This document shows, piece by piece, positions 37,808-46,966 of a DNA stretch of 64,000 nucleotides. The translations under genes were made by a program, and so were the position numbers. Origin of the DNA: an uncultured Chloroflexota bacterium. GTDB taxonomy: Bacteria; Chloroflexota; UBA11872; VXNJ01. The notes under the pieces are model-generated. The model made no database searches. It was not told where the DNA came from and was given only the letters and a program-made list of their open reading frames with translations. The number at the start of each line of letters is the position of its first letter. Position 1 is the stretch's first letter. The DNA lies in assembly GCA_913043205.1 (NCBI GenBank), contig CAJWLF010000009.1, positions 1-64,000 of the forward strand, given 5' to 3'.

Positions 37808-39115
37808 TTGGCAGTTTTGAACTTGTCCACGATATGGCTTTTTGTCGTTGTTACGTGTTTGGTTATTGGGGTGTGTTGTTTCTACATGAATCTTCATTCA
37901 ATTGCTAGTTTGCACCCAGCTACAGGCATGGTTTTAGTCATAATGACGATGCCGTTTCAATCAGTGATATCGATAAATTTGTTTTCGTTGTCAATGACTC
38001 TAACTGAACTGGCTACCGTTTTTGCGCTTTTTTGGATGCTTGCATATAGGAAAGGTATCCCACTAAGAATTACTGTACATGCATTGCCGGCAATTTTGGT
38101 TATTGGCTATTTAACTTTGAATGCGGGTTGGGCCTCTGATTCTGTTAGTGCTCTCAAGGAATTATTCAAATGGCTGCAAGTGTTTATTGTTGCATTTGTT
38201 GTGGCTGATTTAGCGAGAACCTATAGGGATATCAAACCTATGGCTATCGCGGCTGCACTAGTGCTCTTGTTAGAAGCAACTCTGGGTGGAGTTCAAGCAA
38301 TGTTTGGAATAGGGCCAGATTCGTTTCGCGTTGGTCCGATCATCCGAGCCTATGGGACATTTGAACAGCCCAATCCCTATGGGGGATTTTTAGCGTTGCA
38401 TATTCCGGTTGCGCTTCTTGCAGTTTGGGTCCTGAAGGGAGGGCACCGTGTTTCAGCAGCTTTGATCTTGTTTGCGTCGATTCTAGCATTGACCTTGTCT
38501 CTGTCGAGAGGAGCTTTTTTAGCGGCGATTGTTGGATCAATAATAGTGGCAGGACTCATCAGCCGTAAATTTAGGATGGGGGCAGTGGTAAGTCTGCTAT
38601 TAGCTTCCGTAACACTTTCCATTCTCTTCGCATATGTAGATCTGAATCTCAATAGGTTGCTTGCAGTATTTGTGGCCGACTTATACGAAGTGTTCAATTC
38701 AATCACTCCAGAAAATTATGCTGTTAATCAAAGGCTCGCCTTCTGGGCCGCTGCGTTGAGCATGGTAGTTGACAATCCAATAAGTGGTGTTGGGTTAGGA
38801 GGTTTTGTAACCCACTATCCAGAATATGCCAGTTACTTATGGCAAGAACCCCTTGGACATGCTCACAACATATACTTGAACTTGCTGGCTGAAACTGGAT
38901 TGATCGGGCTGCTTTTATTCGTGGGTTTTGCTCTTCATCTTTGTGGGCTAGGGTTGTTTAACAATCGTAATTGGATTTCATTGGCTGGATTGGGAGCATT
39001 TAGCGTTTATCTGACACATGGTGTAGTTGACAATATTATGGTGGGTGGGATCGGAGTGTATATAGGAGCAAGTATGGGTTTTCTCTTGCACCCAGTATTG
39101 GCCGTGGACATTTGA
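37808..39115 (+). CDS. O-antigen ligase (Wzy_C) family membrane protein
   Basis: Polytopic membrane protein of at least 435 residues with ~10 hydrophobic segments and the Wzy_C/WaaL signature region (LSLSRGAFLAAIVGSII, then a large loop with GVGLGGFVTHYPEY and HAHNIYLNLLAETGLIG). It would ligate or polymerise lipid-linked glycans outside the cytoplasmic membrane. TTG 37808 is the first canonical start, but the frame upstream encodes an additional hydrophobic segment (LQIIAILLISLAVL) preceded by basic residues. An ATT at 37718 lies 7 bases after AAAGG. The true start is therefore probably upstream, or a frameshift is present. First gene of an envelope-glycan cluster. Confidence 0.85.
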   Translation: MAVLNLSTIWLFVVVTCLVIGVCCFYMNLHSIASLHPATGMVLVIMTMPFQSVISINLFSLSMTLTELATVFALFWMLAYRKGIPLRITVHALPAILVIGYLTLNAGWASDSVSALKELFKWLQVFIVAFVVADLARTYRDIKPMAIAAALVLLLEATLGGVQAMFGIGPDSFRVGPIIRAYGTFEQPNPYGGFLALHIPVALLAVWVLKGGHRVSAALILFASILALTLSLSRGAFLAAIVGSIIVAGLISRKFRMGAVVSLLLASVTLSILFAYVDLNLNRLLAVFVADLYEVFNSITPENYAVNQRLAFWAAALSMVVDNPISGVGLGGFVTHYPEYASYLWQEPLGHAHNIYLNLLAETGLIGLLLFVGFALHLCGLGLFNNRNWISLAGLGAFSVYLTHGVVDNIMVGGIGVYIGASMGFLLHPVLAVDI

Positions 39116-40245
39116 GGGTTGCTTTCGACGCTACTGCTGCAGCTTGGCAAATAGCTGGCATTGGGAGGGTTGGGCGTGGGCTTCTCAAAGCTTTGCCGGG
39201 TGCATGTGATCAGCTAGAAATCAAGGCTTTTTATTCGGGTTTCAGACGTTCTAGATTATTAGAGGCTGGTGTTTCAGAAGGGTTATGGTCAGGAACAAGA
39301 ATTCCATTACATCCTCGCATTAGCTTTGCCTTATGGCATAAGCTGCGGTTGCCTGTCCCAGTAGAATTATTTGCGGGTCGTTTTGATGTTTTGCACTCAC
39401 CTGACTTTGTCTTGCCCCCAAGTATTTGCGATCGCAGGATAGTGACGATACATGATCTGACTTATATGACTCATCCGCAAACAGCGGTGCCAAGTCTCAG
39501 AAAACATTTGGAAAAATCTGTGGAGCGCTCAGTTGTCAGTGCTGATCGGATAATTGCAGTCTCGAAAGAAACCTCGAATCAGATAACAAAGTACTATGGA
39601 GTTCCCGCCTCAAAAATCGACGTTATTTATAATGGCGTAGACACAAAATTTTTGCGGGTACCGCGTAGGAAAGAAGTCGATTTCGTCCGAGGTCGATATG
39701 CACTACCAAAACGTTTTGTGCTGGTTGTTGGTACGTTGCAGCCACGAAAAAACCTATTAAAAGTTGTCGAGGCAGTTAAATTGGTCCGGCAAACCCACGA
39801 TGATTTAGGTCTAATACATGTTGGCCCACGGGGATGGATTTCTGAAAAAGAATTAAGTGATATTGTTGTGCAAGGGGAGGGTTTCTTGCAGCTACTCGGC
39901 CCGGTTCCAGACGCACAACTGCCTGCGATATACTCGCAGGCAACAATGACTGCGGCTGTGAGTATTGCCGAAGGGTTTATGTTGCCAGTTGTAGAATCTA
40001 TGGCGGTAGGAACTCCAGTCATTACATCAAATACTTCCTGCATGCCGGAGATTGCCGGAGGAGCTGCAGTGTTGGTCGATCCATTGGATGAAAAATCAAT
40101 AGCGGATTCGATAGGCGCATTAATTGACGATGGTGCGTTGTATGAAGATTTGGTCGAAAGAGGGAAAGCACGGTCTGCCAGTTTTTCGTGGAGTGACGCT
40201 GCCAAAAAGACAGTAGCGTGTTATCAGAAGGTGATTTCCCAATGA
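39112..40245 (+). CDS. GT4-family glycosyltransferase
   Basis: A 377-residue GT-B enzyme. N-terminal half: RVAFDATAAAWQIAGIGRVGRGLL and HSPDFVLPP. C-terminal half: VVGTLQPRKNLLKVVEAV (nucleotide-sugar domain start), GPVPDAQLPAIYSQA, and the E-x7-E region AEGFMLPVVESMAVGTPVI with the catalytic/donor Glu residues. Donor and acceptor are unknown, probably a mannose or related hexose in surface glycan assembly. TTG start overlapping the stop of the O-antigen-ligase-like gene (TTGA), so translation is coupled. Confidence 0.9.
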   Translation: MRVAFDATAAAWQIAGIGRVGRGLLKALPGACDQLEIKAFYSGFRRSRLLEAGVSEGLWSGTRIPLHPRISFALWHKLRLPVPVELFAGRFDVLHSPDFVLPPSICDRRIVTIHDLTYMTHPQTAVPSLRKHLEKSVERSVVSADRIIAVSKETSNQITKYYGVPASKIDVIYNGVDTKFLRVPRRKEVDFVRGRYALPKRFVLVVGTLQPRKNLLKVVEAVKLVRQTHDDLGLIHVGPRGWISEKELSDIVVQGEGFLQLLGPVPDAQLPAIYSQATMTAAVSIAEGFMLPVVESMAVGTPVITSNTSCMPEIAGGAAVLVDPLDEKSIADSIGALIDDGALYEDLVERGKARSASFSWSDAAKKTVACYQKVISQ

Positions 40246-40342
40246 AGACGAATGAAGAATAATTGTTTGGTCAAATGCGATAGGCGAAACTTGCCTGCTA
40301 TTGCTATTGTTAGTGTGTTTATACAGGGGTCTTGAAGATAAA

Positions 40343-40945
40343 ATGTTGAGTTACTTTGCATTAGTAGTAGTGTCGTATTTGCTGGGTTCAGTGCCATTTG
40401 CATTTATATGGGCCTTGGTCATTGGTAGACGTGATCTTCGCAAGTTAGGTACGGGCAATATATCTATATACAACTCTCTCTACAACATTGGTGTCCTGCC
40501 GGCTGCGTTGACGTTTGCTAGTAATGCAGCAGTGGGATTTGGGGCGTATAGGTTAAGTAATCTGCTTTTGCCTGGGGATGAAGTGGCAATGATGTTGGCG
40601 GTTATTTCTGTGACGACGGGTGCCATCTGGCCAATATGGTTGTGGTTTTCAGGAGGGCGAGGTACTACCACTGCTGGATGGGCTACTTTTTTTATGAACC
40701 CTCCAACGGCGATAGCTGTATTAGTAGTATGGTTTTTGGCCTTGTTTCTGACTAGGCGTACATTTACCTCGACAACTATTGTTTATCGAGCTCTACCGTT
40801 GATTTTTGGCCTAACAAAGTTGTCCTGGACGTTTATGATAGGTGGCTTAATGCTTATGCTGATATTCCAAGTAAAGCATAGGCACGAATATGACGATACG
40901 ACTACCTACGGGTTGGGTCACCGATTTGGTTTGAATAAGAACTGA
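40343..40945 (+). CDS. PlsY-like acyltransferase family membrane protein, divergent
   Basis: A 200-residue membrane protein resembling glycerol-3-phosphate acyltransferase PlsY: it starts YLLGSVPFAFIWALVIGRRDLRKLGTGN, and WFSGGRGTTTAGWATFF matches the third PlsY motif. Key catalytic positions differ from ordinary PlsY. The D-x2-K-G segment reads N-A-A-V-G, the GH before the third motif is GA, and GGKG is GGRG. It may therefore act on another substrate or be inactive. ATG 40343 is preferred over an upstream start at 40301. It lies between two glycosyltransferases, not with plsX or other phospholipid genes. Confidence 0.72.
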   Translation: MLSYFALVVVSYLLGSVPFAFIWALVIGRRDLRKLGTGNISIYNSLYNIGVLPAALTFASNAAVGFGAYRLSNLLLPGDEVAMMLAVISVTTGAIWPIWLWFSGGRGTTTAGWATFFMNPPTAIAVLVVWFLALFLTRRTFTSTTIVYRALPLIFGLTKLSWTFMIGGLMLMLIFQVKHRHEYDDTTTYGLGHRFGLNKN

Positions 40946-40985
40946 TTATCAATACATTAGCCATAGTGCCAACGGCGGTGAAAAT

Positions 40986-42056
40986 TTGAGGATTTCCTTT
41001 AACGGCTATTTTAGCCATAGGATGCATACTGGTTCCGCGGTATACCTCAAGAAATTAGTAGAGGCACTGCGCGCTAACTTCCCGTCTGACGAATTTGAGA
41101 TTTCTGTTCCTAGTGGATTGGTTGGAAAGCAAGGGAATTGGTTAGGTAAACTTGCTTGGGAACATCTACTGTGTCCCTTAAGTACACGTGGTAGTGAAGT
41201 TGTTCATACGCCCTATTTCGGGCCTCCCTTTTTCGGGCGTTGTGATGTAGTAACAGTACACGACTTGATCGCCTTAAAGATACCGGAATACCGGAGTTCC
41301 CGCGCTTTGCAGGTTTATACGTCACTGGCTTCTAAGGCAGTCAGACGGGCGAATATCGTCATTGCTGATTCTGAGTCCGCTGCCCACGATATAGAATCTT
41401 TGTTAGATATCCCTTCGGGCAAAATTGCTGTAATTCCTTTGGGGGTCGACAGCGGTGATGTATCTCTCGCTGAGAATGATTCTAGTGTGTTGAGGGATAA
41501 ATATCGATTGCCCGATCGGTATCTGTTGTATTTAGGGTCTGGAGAATTACGCAAAAACATACAAGTCTTGCTAAGAGCTATGGCTGCTACTCCTCAGGAA
41601 GATCGAATACCCTTAATATTAGCGGGAGCTATTTCGTGTGCAGGATCAGATCTTTTTCCTGACTATGTGTCATTGGGTCAATATCTTGGGGTCAGTGATG
41701 ACGTAACGTTTATTGGTCCAGTGAGTGACCGAGAAAAAATTGGCCTTATGGCTTCTGCTTCAGCCTTTGTTTTTCCTTCCATTTATGAAGGGTTTGGATT
41801 GGAGCCTCTCGAAGCTATGGCGCTTGGCACTCCTGTTATCTGTTCGAATGCTGGATCCCTTCCTGAAGTTGTAGGGAATGCTGCTATCACTTTGCCCCCT
41901 GATGATATATCTGGCTGGTCAAAGGCTATGGGGTCGATTAGTAATAACACTGTTAAGGCTCAGCACTTTGCTTCTCTTGGCTTGAATAAAGCAAAGGAAT
42001 TTACTTGGGATCGTACTGCCCGAATGACGTATGAAATTTATAAGGAATTAATTTGA
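40986..42056 (+). CDS. GT4-family glycosyltransferase
   Basis: A 356-residue GT-B glycosyltransferase with [14 protein letters not shown] in the acceptor domain, [19 protein letters not shown] at the donor domain start, [17 protein letters not shown], and [29 protein letters not shown] as the E-x7-E donor-binding region. It resembles the other GT4 genes of this cluster (mannosyltransferase-like). TTG start with GGTG shortly upstream. Its stop overlaps the start of the next glycosyltransferase. Confidence 0.9.
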   Translation: MRISFNGYFSHRMHTGSAVYLKKLVEALRANFPSDEFEISVPSGLVGKQGNWLGKLAWEHLLCPLSTRGSEVVHTPYFGPPFFGRCDVVTVHDLIALKIPEYRSSRALQVYTSLASKAVRRANIVIADSESAAHDIESLLDIPSGKIAVIPLGVDSGDVSLAENDSSVLRDKYRLPDRYLLYLGSGELRKNIQVLLRAMAATPQEDRIPLILAGAISCAGSDLFPDYVSLGQYLGVSDDVTFIGPVSDREKIGLMASASAFVFPSIYEGFGLEPLEAMALGTPVICSNAGSLPEVVGNAAITLPPDDISGWSKAMGSISNNTVKAQHFASLGLNKAKEFTWDRTARMTYEIYKELI

Positions 42057-43141
42057 AGGTACTGATGCTATCCAAAGCTTGTTTGATTGGACCGTATCAA
42101 AAAAAGCTTGAGGAAATTGCCCGGTTTTCTGATGTGGAGATGTTGGTTTTGGTGCCTGAATCTTGGAAAACTGATGGTCGTGAGCAGAAATTAGAGCGAC
42201 AACACACCAATGGTTATGAGCTTAATACTAGTCGGATAATTATGAACGGGCATTTCCACCTTCACTTTTATCCATGGCTGGGTCAGGTGATACGTCGATT
42301 TCGGCCTGATATTTTTCATATTGATGAAGAGCCATATAACATTGCTGCTGGCCAGGCTGTGGCCCTAGCTAAAAGGCACAATGTTCGTCCGGTGTTTTTC
42401 ACTTGGCAGAATTTGAACCAACGTTACCCTCCTCCGTTTAGTTGGATTGAGCGTTATTGTTTGAAGCATTCGCATGCAATTGCTGGTTCGGACGCAGCCG
42501 GTCAAGTGTTGCAGTCCCATGGATTTAAAAACACTCTTGGGATTATTCCTCAATTCGGTGTCGATCCCGAAATATTTTGCCCTATTGACGTTAAATCAAA
42601 GAGTGAAGATTTTGTGGTTGGGTTTGCTGGTAGGGTGACCCGTCAAAAAGGGATTCGAGTACTCATTGAAGCTCTGAAGATATGTGGGCCTGGTTTTACT
42701 GTCAGGATTGCAGGTGATGGGCCTCTAATTTCAGAATTCACTAAAAATGGATTACAGCCGGAGTTATTAGGGCATATCACAGCTGATAAAATGCCAGAGT
42801 ATTTACGAACACTGGACGCCTTGGTTTTGCCATCGATACCATCTCCGCGTTGGCGAGAACAGTTTGGTCGGGTTTTAGTGGAAGCGATGTCTTGTGGGAT
42901 CCCGGTGATTGGCAGTAACTCAGGGGAGATCCCTAACGTTGTTGGTGATGCCGGATTGATAACACAAGCTGGTGATTATAAACAATTGGCGACTGCATTG
43001 AAGAGTCTCAAAAATGATGAAAAACTCGTGAATGCATTTGCAGAAGCTGGCAGAAACCGGGTTGCTGATAAGTTTTCGCATCGGTCAATTGCCTTGCAAA
43101 CGGTGAGATTTTACAGGCGATTAATGTTGCAAAACCGCTGA
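42053..43141 (+). CDS. GT4-family glycosyltransferase
   Basis: A 362-residue GT-B enzyme. It begins [23 protein letters not shown]; the acceptor domain has FHIDEEPYNIAAGQAVALAKRH, and the donor domain has VGFAGRVTRQKGIRVLIEAL and REQFGRVLVEAMSCGIPVIGSNSGEIP. TTG start 6 bases after AAGGA and overlapping the previous stop, so the two genes are translationally coupled. Role inferred: one step of the same envelope glycan. The 43,142-43,348 gap that follows holds a weak GC-rich hairpin near 43,240 but no clear terminator. Confidence 0.9.
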   Translation: MKVLMLSKACLIGPYQKKLEEIARFSDVEMLVLVPESWKTDGREQKLERQHTNGYELNTSRIIMNGHFHLHFYPWLGQVIRRFRPDIFHIDEEPYNIAAGQAVALAKRHNVRPVFFTWQNLNQRYPPPFSWIERYCLKHSHAIAGSDAAGQVLQSHGFKNTLGIIPQFGVDPEIFCPIDVKSKSEDFVVGFAGRVTRQKGIRVLIEALKICGPGFTVRIAGDGPLISEFTKNGLQPELLGHITADKMPEYLRTLDALVLPSIPSPRWREQFGRVLVEAMSCGIPVIGSNSGEIPNVVGDAGLITQAGDYKQLATALKSLKNDEKLVNAFAEAGRNRVADKFSHRSIALQTVRFYRRLMLQNR

Positions 43142-43348
43142 TTATTTGCCTTATCAGTGGTTGTGAGGGCTTGGACATGCTAATTTGTGGTCATGATTAT
43201 TAATATTCAAGCTCTTCGTTCCACTGATGTGCGCCCCCATACCACTGGCGTGGGTGCACTCGTGGTTTTATTGGTATATAAATTGGTTCGTCGATTTCAG
43301 CCAGGGGAGCTTCAATGAACAATTACCCAGTGGGTCGGAGGAATTACA

Positions 43349-44881
43349 GTGGACAGCTGGCCTTTGGTCGTGGCTGTGGGGTTATTGATAGTAGGTTTAG
43401 GAATAACAATAGGTTATCTGCTTCAGATTTGGTTTGCGCGACGACAACGCAAGCTGTTGGAGTTCAGCTTAGACGCAGAACTTAAAGCTTTAGGAGATAA
43501 ACAGCGTGAGCTGATTGTCGAAGCTCGTCGTGAAGCTAATATGCTTCGTGACGAGGTTGAGTTGGAGATTAGAGATCGTCGTGATGAGGTGTTGTCTACT
43601 GAACGGTCTCTACGTAAACGTGAGCAAGGTTTGGATCGTCGGGCCGAAAGTCAGGACAATCGGGAAGATCAACTGCGGGATCGTGAATCCGCTCTAGATG
43701 AACGGTCGCAACAGGTAGAAAGAGCTCATCAAGATCAAATCGATCGTTTAGAACGGATTTCCGAGATGACTAGATCTGAAGCGGTAGATCGATTAATGGA
43801 GCAAACGAGGCAAGAAAGTAGAGAGCAATTATCTCAAATTGTCCGCGATTCTGAGCGTGAAGCTAAAGAGCAAGCTGACCATAAAGCGAGATGGCTGATC
43901 GGTGTTGCATTGCAGCGCGTAGCATCGGAACACACTTCTGTATCCACTGTGTCAGTAGTTTCCTTGCCTAGTGACGAAATGAAGGGGCGGCTGATCGGTC
44001 GAGAAGGACGTAATATTAGGGCCTTGGAGTCTGCAACAGGTGTTGATTTGATTGTAGATGACACTCCTGAAACAGTAGTACTGTCGTGTTTCGATCCGGT
44101 TCGTCGTGAAGTGGCTCGCAGTGCATTAACGAGATTGATTGAGGATGGGCGAATTCATCCAACCCGGATAGAAGAGCAGGTTGGAAAAGCTCGACGTGAG
44201 ATTCAAGCGATTATAAAAGCTGAAGGCGAAAGAGCATCCTACGATGTGGGATATCCAAACTTGCATGCCGACTTGATCAATATGCTTGGAAGACTCAGAT
44301 ACAGGCAAAGTTTCGGACAGAATGTCCTAAGTCACTCTTTGGAGGTGGCATTTCTAGCGGGCACTATGGCCTCCGAGGTTGGCGGTGATCCGCAAACTGC
44401 TAGATTTGGTGGTTTGCTTCATGATATAGGTAAAGCTATCGACCATGAGGTTGAAGGACCACATGCCTTAATTGGAGCAGAGCGTTGCCGAAGGTTTGAT
44501 GTTCCCGAGGCTGTTGCCCATGCTGTGGAAGCCCATCATTTTGAAGTGGAACCACATTCGTTTGAAGCTTTTGCAGTAGCTGCGGCTGATGCTATTTCTG
44601 CTTCTCGACCCGGGGCCCGTCGGGAAACAGTAGAGCTATTTGTTCGACGATTGGAAGAGCTGGAGACGATTGCGAATTCGTTTGACGGGATTGAAAAATC
44701 ATACGCGGTGCAGGCCGGTCGAGAGTTGCGTATTGCTGTTAAGCCGGAAGAAATTGATGAGTTGGGGGCCTTGAGATTATCTCGCGACGTGGTTGCCCAA
44801 ATCAAGGATACTATGACATATCCTGGCCAAATTAAAGTGACAGTAATTAGAGAGACTAGATCGGTGGATTACGCAAAATAG
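43349..44881 (+). CDS. rny: Ribonuclease Y
   Basis: Membrane-anchored endoribonuclease that starts mRNA decay. The 510-residue protein has the full RNase Y layout: an N-terminal transmembrane helix (about 5-28), a long charged coiled coil (about 35-190), a KH domain (GRLIGREGRNIRALESATGVDLIVDDTPE), and an HD domain with the metal pair in FGGLLHDIGKAIDHEVEG. GTG start 7 bases from GGAGG. Two bases after its stop begins the acyltransferase gene of the PIM-like cluster, suggesting co-transcription. Confidence 0.97.
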   Translation: MDSWPLVVAVGLLIVGLGITIGYLLQIWFARRQRKLLEFSLDAELKALGDKQRELIVEARREANMLRDEVELEIRDRRDEVLSTERSLRKREQGLDRRAESQDNREDQLRDRESALDERSQQVERAHQDQIDRLERISEMTRSEAVDRLMEQTRQESREQLSQIVRDSEREAKEQADHKARWLIGVALQRVASEHTSVSTVSVVSLPSDEMKGRLIGREGRNIRALESATGVDLIVDDTPETVVLSCFDPVRREVARSALTRLIEDGRIHPTRIEEQVGKARREIQAIIKAEGERASYDVGYPNLHADLINMLGRLRYRQSFGQNVLSHSLEVAFLAGTMASEVGGDPQTARFGGLLHDIGKAIDHEVEGPHALIGAERCRRFDVPEAVAHAVEAHHFEVEPHSFEAFAVAAADAISASRPGARRETVELFVRRLEELETIANSFDGIEKSYAVQAGRELRIAVKPEEIDELGALRLSRDVVAQIKDTMTYPGQIKVTVIRETRSVDYAK

Positions 44882-44883
44882 CG

Positions 44884-45759
44884 ATGGCCGACAAGCTTCT
44901 CATATACATATTTGAAAGCACGTCATATATCATCCATTTTCTGCCGAATATTGTGCGGGACTGGATCGGGTGGCTTATAGGATTTGTAGTATTCAGATGT
45001 AACAGACGGATCCGGTCTAATACGACGGAGAACTTTTCGGTAGTATTAGGGTTGCCTGTAACAGATCCTCGGGTTAGGAAAACAGCATTCAATTCGGTGG
45101 TCGAATTTTTCCGGCAAAGCCTTTTCCTTTTCAGCTTCTATAGACGCGGAACAGACGATGTTGTGCGCTCGGTTGAATGGGTTCCGCGAGAGACCCCCTA
45201 TTACATAAGAAGGTCTGTAGATAGAGGAAGAGGGGTGATCTTAGTTACGGCACATTATGGGTCTTGGGATAGCGGTGGTGCCGCTGCAGCAAATATTGCG
45301 ACTACACATGTGGTTCAAGAAGTTTTCAATAGTAGTGCAGTAAACGAAATTACTAGTAGGCTCAGGCTGTCAAAGGGAATGCTGACGATTCCTATGACAA
45401 ATGTGAAGCGTTTAATGCGAGTGCTGCGGGACGGGGGTGTTGTAGCAGTGTTAGCTGACCGCCCAGTTCCTGGCAAAGGCATCAATGTAAAATTTTTTGG
45501 CTCTACAACATCTATTCCAGCTGGTACAGCTAGATTGTGCTATCAACTCAATGTCCCCATTGTAGCTGGAGTAATTACTAGGCATAAGAATGGACGCAGC
45601 TTCGTACTAGCGGGTAAACCGATTGAGCCAAATACTGAGCTTGCTATGAATGAGGAAGTCTCTCGTATAGCGCAGGCTATGATGTTAGATATTGAGGCAG
45701 GAATCCGGTCTTGTCCACACGAATGGTATATGTTTAGACGAATGTGGCCTGATCGGTAG
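44884..45759 (+). CDS. LpxL/PatA-type lysophospholipid acyltransferase
   Basis: A 291-residue membrane-associated acyltransferase of the LpxL/HtrB/PatA superfamily. The catalytic H-x4-D motif is H124-D129 in VTAHYGSWDSGG. The donor/acceptor site continues with GVVAVLADRPVPGKG and FFGSTTSIPAGTARL, and the end EWYMFRRMW is typical. In mycobacteria PatA acylates phosphatidylinositol mannoside, and the gene sits beside pimA and pgsA, as here. I therefore propose a PatA-like role; classic lipid A acylation is less likely because no lpx gene is present. Confidence 0.87.
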   Translation: MADKLLIYIFESTSYIIHFLPNIVRDWIGWLIGFVVFRCNRRIRSNTTENFSVVLGLPVTDPRVRKTAFNSVVEFFRQSLFLFSFYRRGTDDVVRSVEWVPRETPYYIRRSVDRGRGVILVTAHYGSWDSGGAAAANIATTHVVQEVFNSSAVNEITSRLRLSKGMLTIPMTNVKRLMRVLRDGGVVAVLADRPVPGKGINVKFFGSTTSIPAGTARLCYQLNVPIVAGVITRHKNGRSFVLAGKPIEPNTELAMNEEVSRIAQAMMLDIEAGIRSCPHEWYMFRRMWPDR

Positions 45760-45823
45760 AATAAAAACATGTGTACTACTGTTGGCGAGGTTTACGATCT
45801 CTAAATTTGATGTTGGGGCCCCA

Positions 45824-46966
45824 TTGCGAATAGCTCAAGTATCACCGTATGATTTTGCCATACCGGGTGGAGTCACTACTCATATTACAAACCTAACGGA
45901 ACAGTTTCGTAGCATGGGGCACAAAGTGGATATTATTGCTCCTAGTTCGAGTGTGGCGACTGAATCTGATGTCTATGGGTTTCACAGAGTAGGAAAAACT
46001 ATTGTCCCTTTACGAAGTAATGCTTCTATAGCGAGAGTAAGCTTCTCTTTAACCTTGGCTCCTCATGTTCGAAGGATATTGCGAGCAGGCAATTTCGATG
46101 TTGTCCATATTCATGAGCCCCTAGCTCCGTTGTTACCTTGGTATGTGCTTTGGTTTTCAAATGCGGTAAACGTTGGCACGTTTCATGCGTCTAGAGAGAA
46201 GAGCACGGTCTATCGCACCTACAGGCAAGTAGTCAAACATCTACAAGGTAAGTTGCATGGCAGAATTGCAGTTTCTTTAGCCGCCCGGGACTTTGTGCAT
46301 GCAATATTTCCTGAGGAGTACCACATCATCCCCAATGGCATTGATCCGGAACGATATGGAACCAGAACACCTGAGATTAATGGCCTGTCGGACGGTAAAT
46401 TCAACATCGTTTTTTTAGGTAGGCCGGAAAAACGCAAAGGATTGCCTGTATTACTTCAGGCAATGCAGCTAGTACAGAGACTGCGCACTGGAGTAAGGCT
46501 TATTGTAGTGGGGGCGAGTAGCGATAGACAGCATCAAAAACTAGTAAAGCGTGTTTCAAAATTAGGAATTCAAGAGGTCCTTTTTGCTGGGTTTGTTTCA
46601 GAAGAAGATAAGTTGCGTTATTTGCAATCGGCGCACGTATTAGTAGCTCCTGCTAGATCTGGAGGCAGGGAGAGCCAGGGTTTAGTTTTACTCGAAGCAA
46701 TGGCTGCTGGAACCCCGGTTATTGCAAGTGATATTAAGGGCTATAGGACGGTTTCGCCTAAAGGAGAAGCTGCTCTGTATGTTGAGCCCGATGATCATAG
46801 AGCTCTGGCTCGCGCAATATTGCGGATGATTGACCATCCAGATACTCGAGATCGATATCGAGCGTCAGGATTGGCGTGCGCAAAGAAATTCTCTTGGGAT
46901 GTTATTGGCAAGAACATTTGCGATTACTATCATGAATTATTGAGCGAACAAAAGGCCAAGTTTTGA
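45824..46966 (+). CDS. PimA-like phosphatidylinositol mannosyltransferase (GT4)
   Basis: GT-B enzyme of 380 residues. From TTG 45824 the protein begins RIAQVSPYDFAIPGGVTTHI, which aligns with the PimA N-terminus in which the PGGV loop contacts the donor. Other PimA-like blocks are HIHEPLAPLLPW, GTFHASREKS, GRIAVSLAARDF, LGRPEKRKGLPVLLQAM and RESQGLVLLEAMAAGTPVIASD. The open frame extends back to 45692, overlapping the acyltransferase, and an ATC at 45797 has a good GGCGAGG, but homology supports 45824. It would add the first mannose to phosphatidylinositol; the specific activity is inferred from similarity and gene order. Confidence 0.85.
   Translation: MRIAQVSPYDFAIPGGVTTHITNLTEQFRSMGHKVDIIAPSSSVATESDVYGFHRVGKTIVPLRSNASIARVSFSLTLAPHVRRILRAGNFDVVHIHEPLAPLLPWYVLWFSNAVNVGTFHASREKSTVYRTYRQVVKHLQGKLHGRIAVSLAARDFVHAIFPEEYHIIPNGIDPERYGTRTPEINGLSDGKFNIVFLGRPEKRKGLPVLLQAMQLVQRLRTGVRLIVVGASSDRQHQKLVKRVSKLGIQEVLFAGFVSEEDKLRYLQSAHVLVAPARSGGRESQGLVLLEAMAAGTPVIASDIKGYRTVSPKGEAALYVEPDDHRALARAILRMIDHPDTRDRYRASGLACAKKFSWDVIGKNICDYYHELLSEQKAKF

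Noticed and set aside
43225-43275. GC-rich hairpin between the GT4 gene and rny
   Set aside because: The stem is interrupted and the T-run is poor, so it was not called as a terminator.
43315-43500. Small plus-strand frame starting ATG 43315 behind GGGGAG and overlapping rny
   Set aside because: The ribosome site is good, but the frame is out of phase with rny, has no family resemblance, and rny has its own GGAGG and GTG start. It could be a leader, but there is no other evidence.
45797-45826. ATC at 45797 with GGCGAGG as start of the PimA-like gene
   Set aside because: TTG 45824 gives an N-terminus that aligns directly with PimA, so the near-cognate start is not needed; it was not counted in the near-cognate list.
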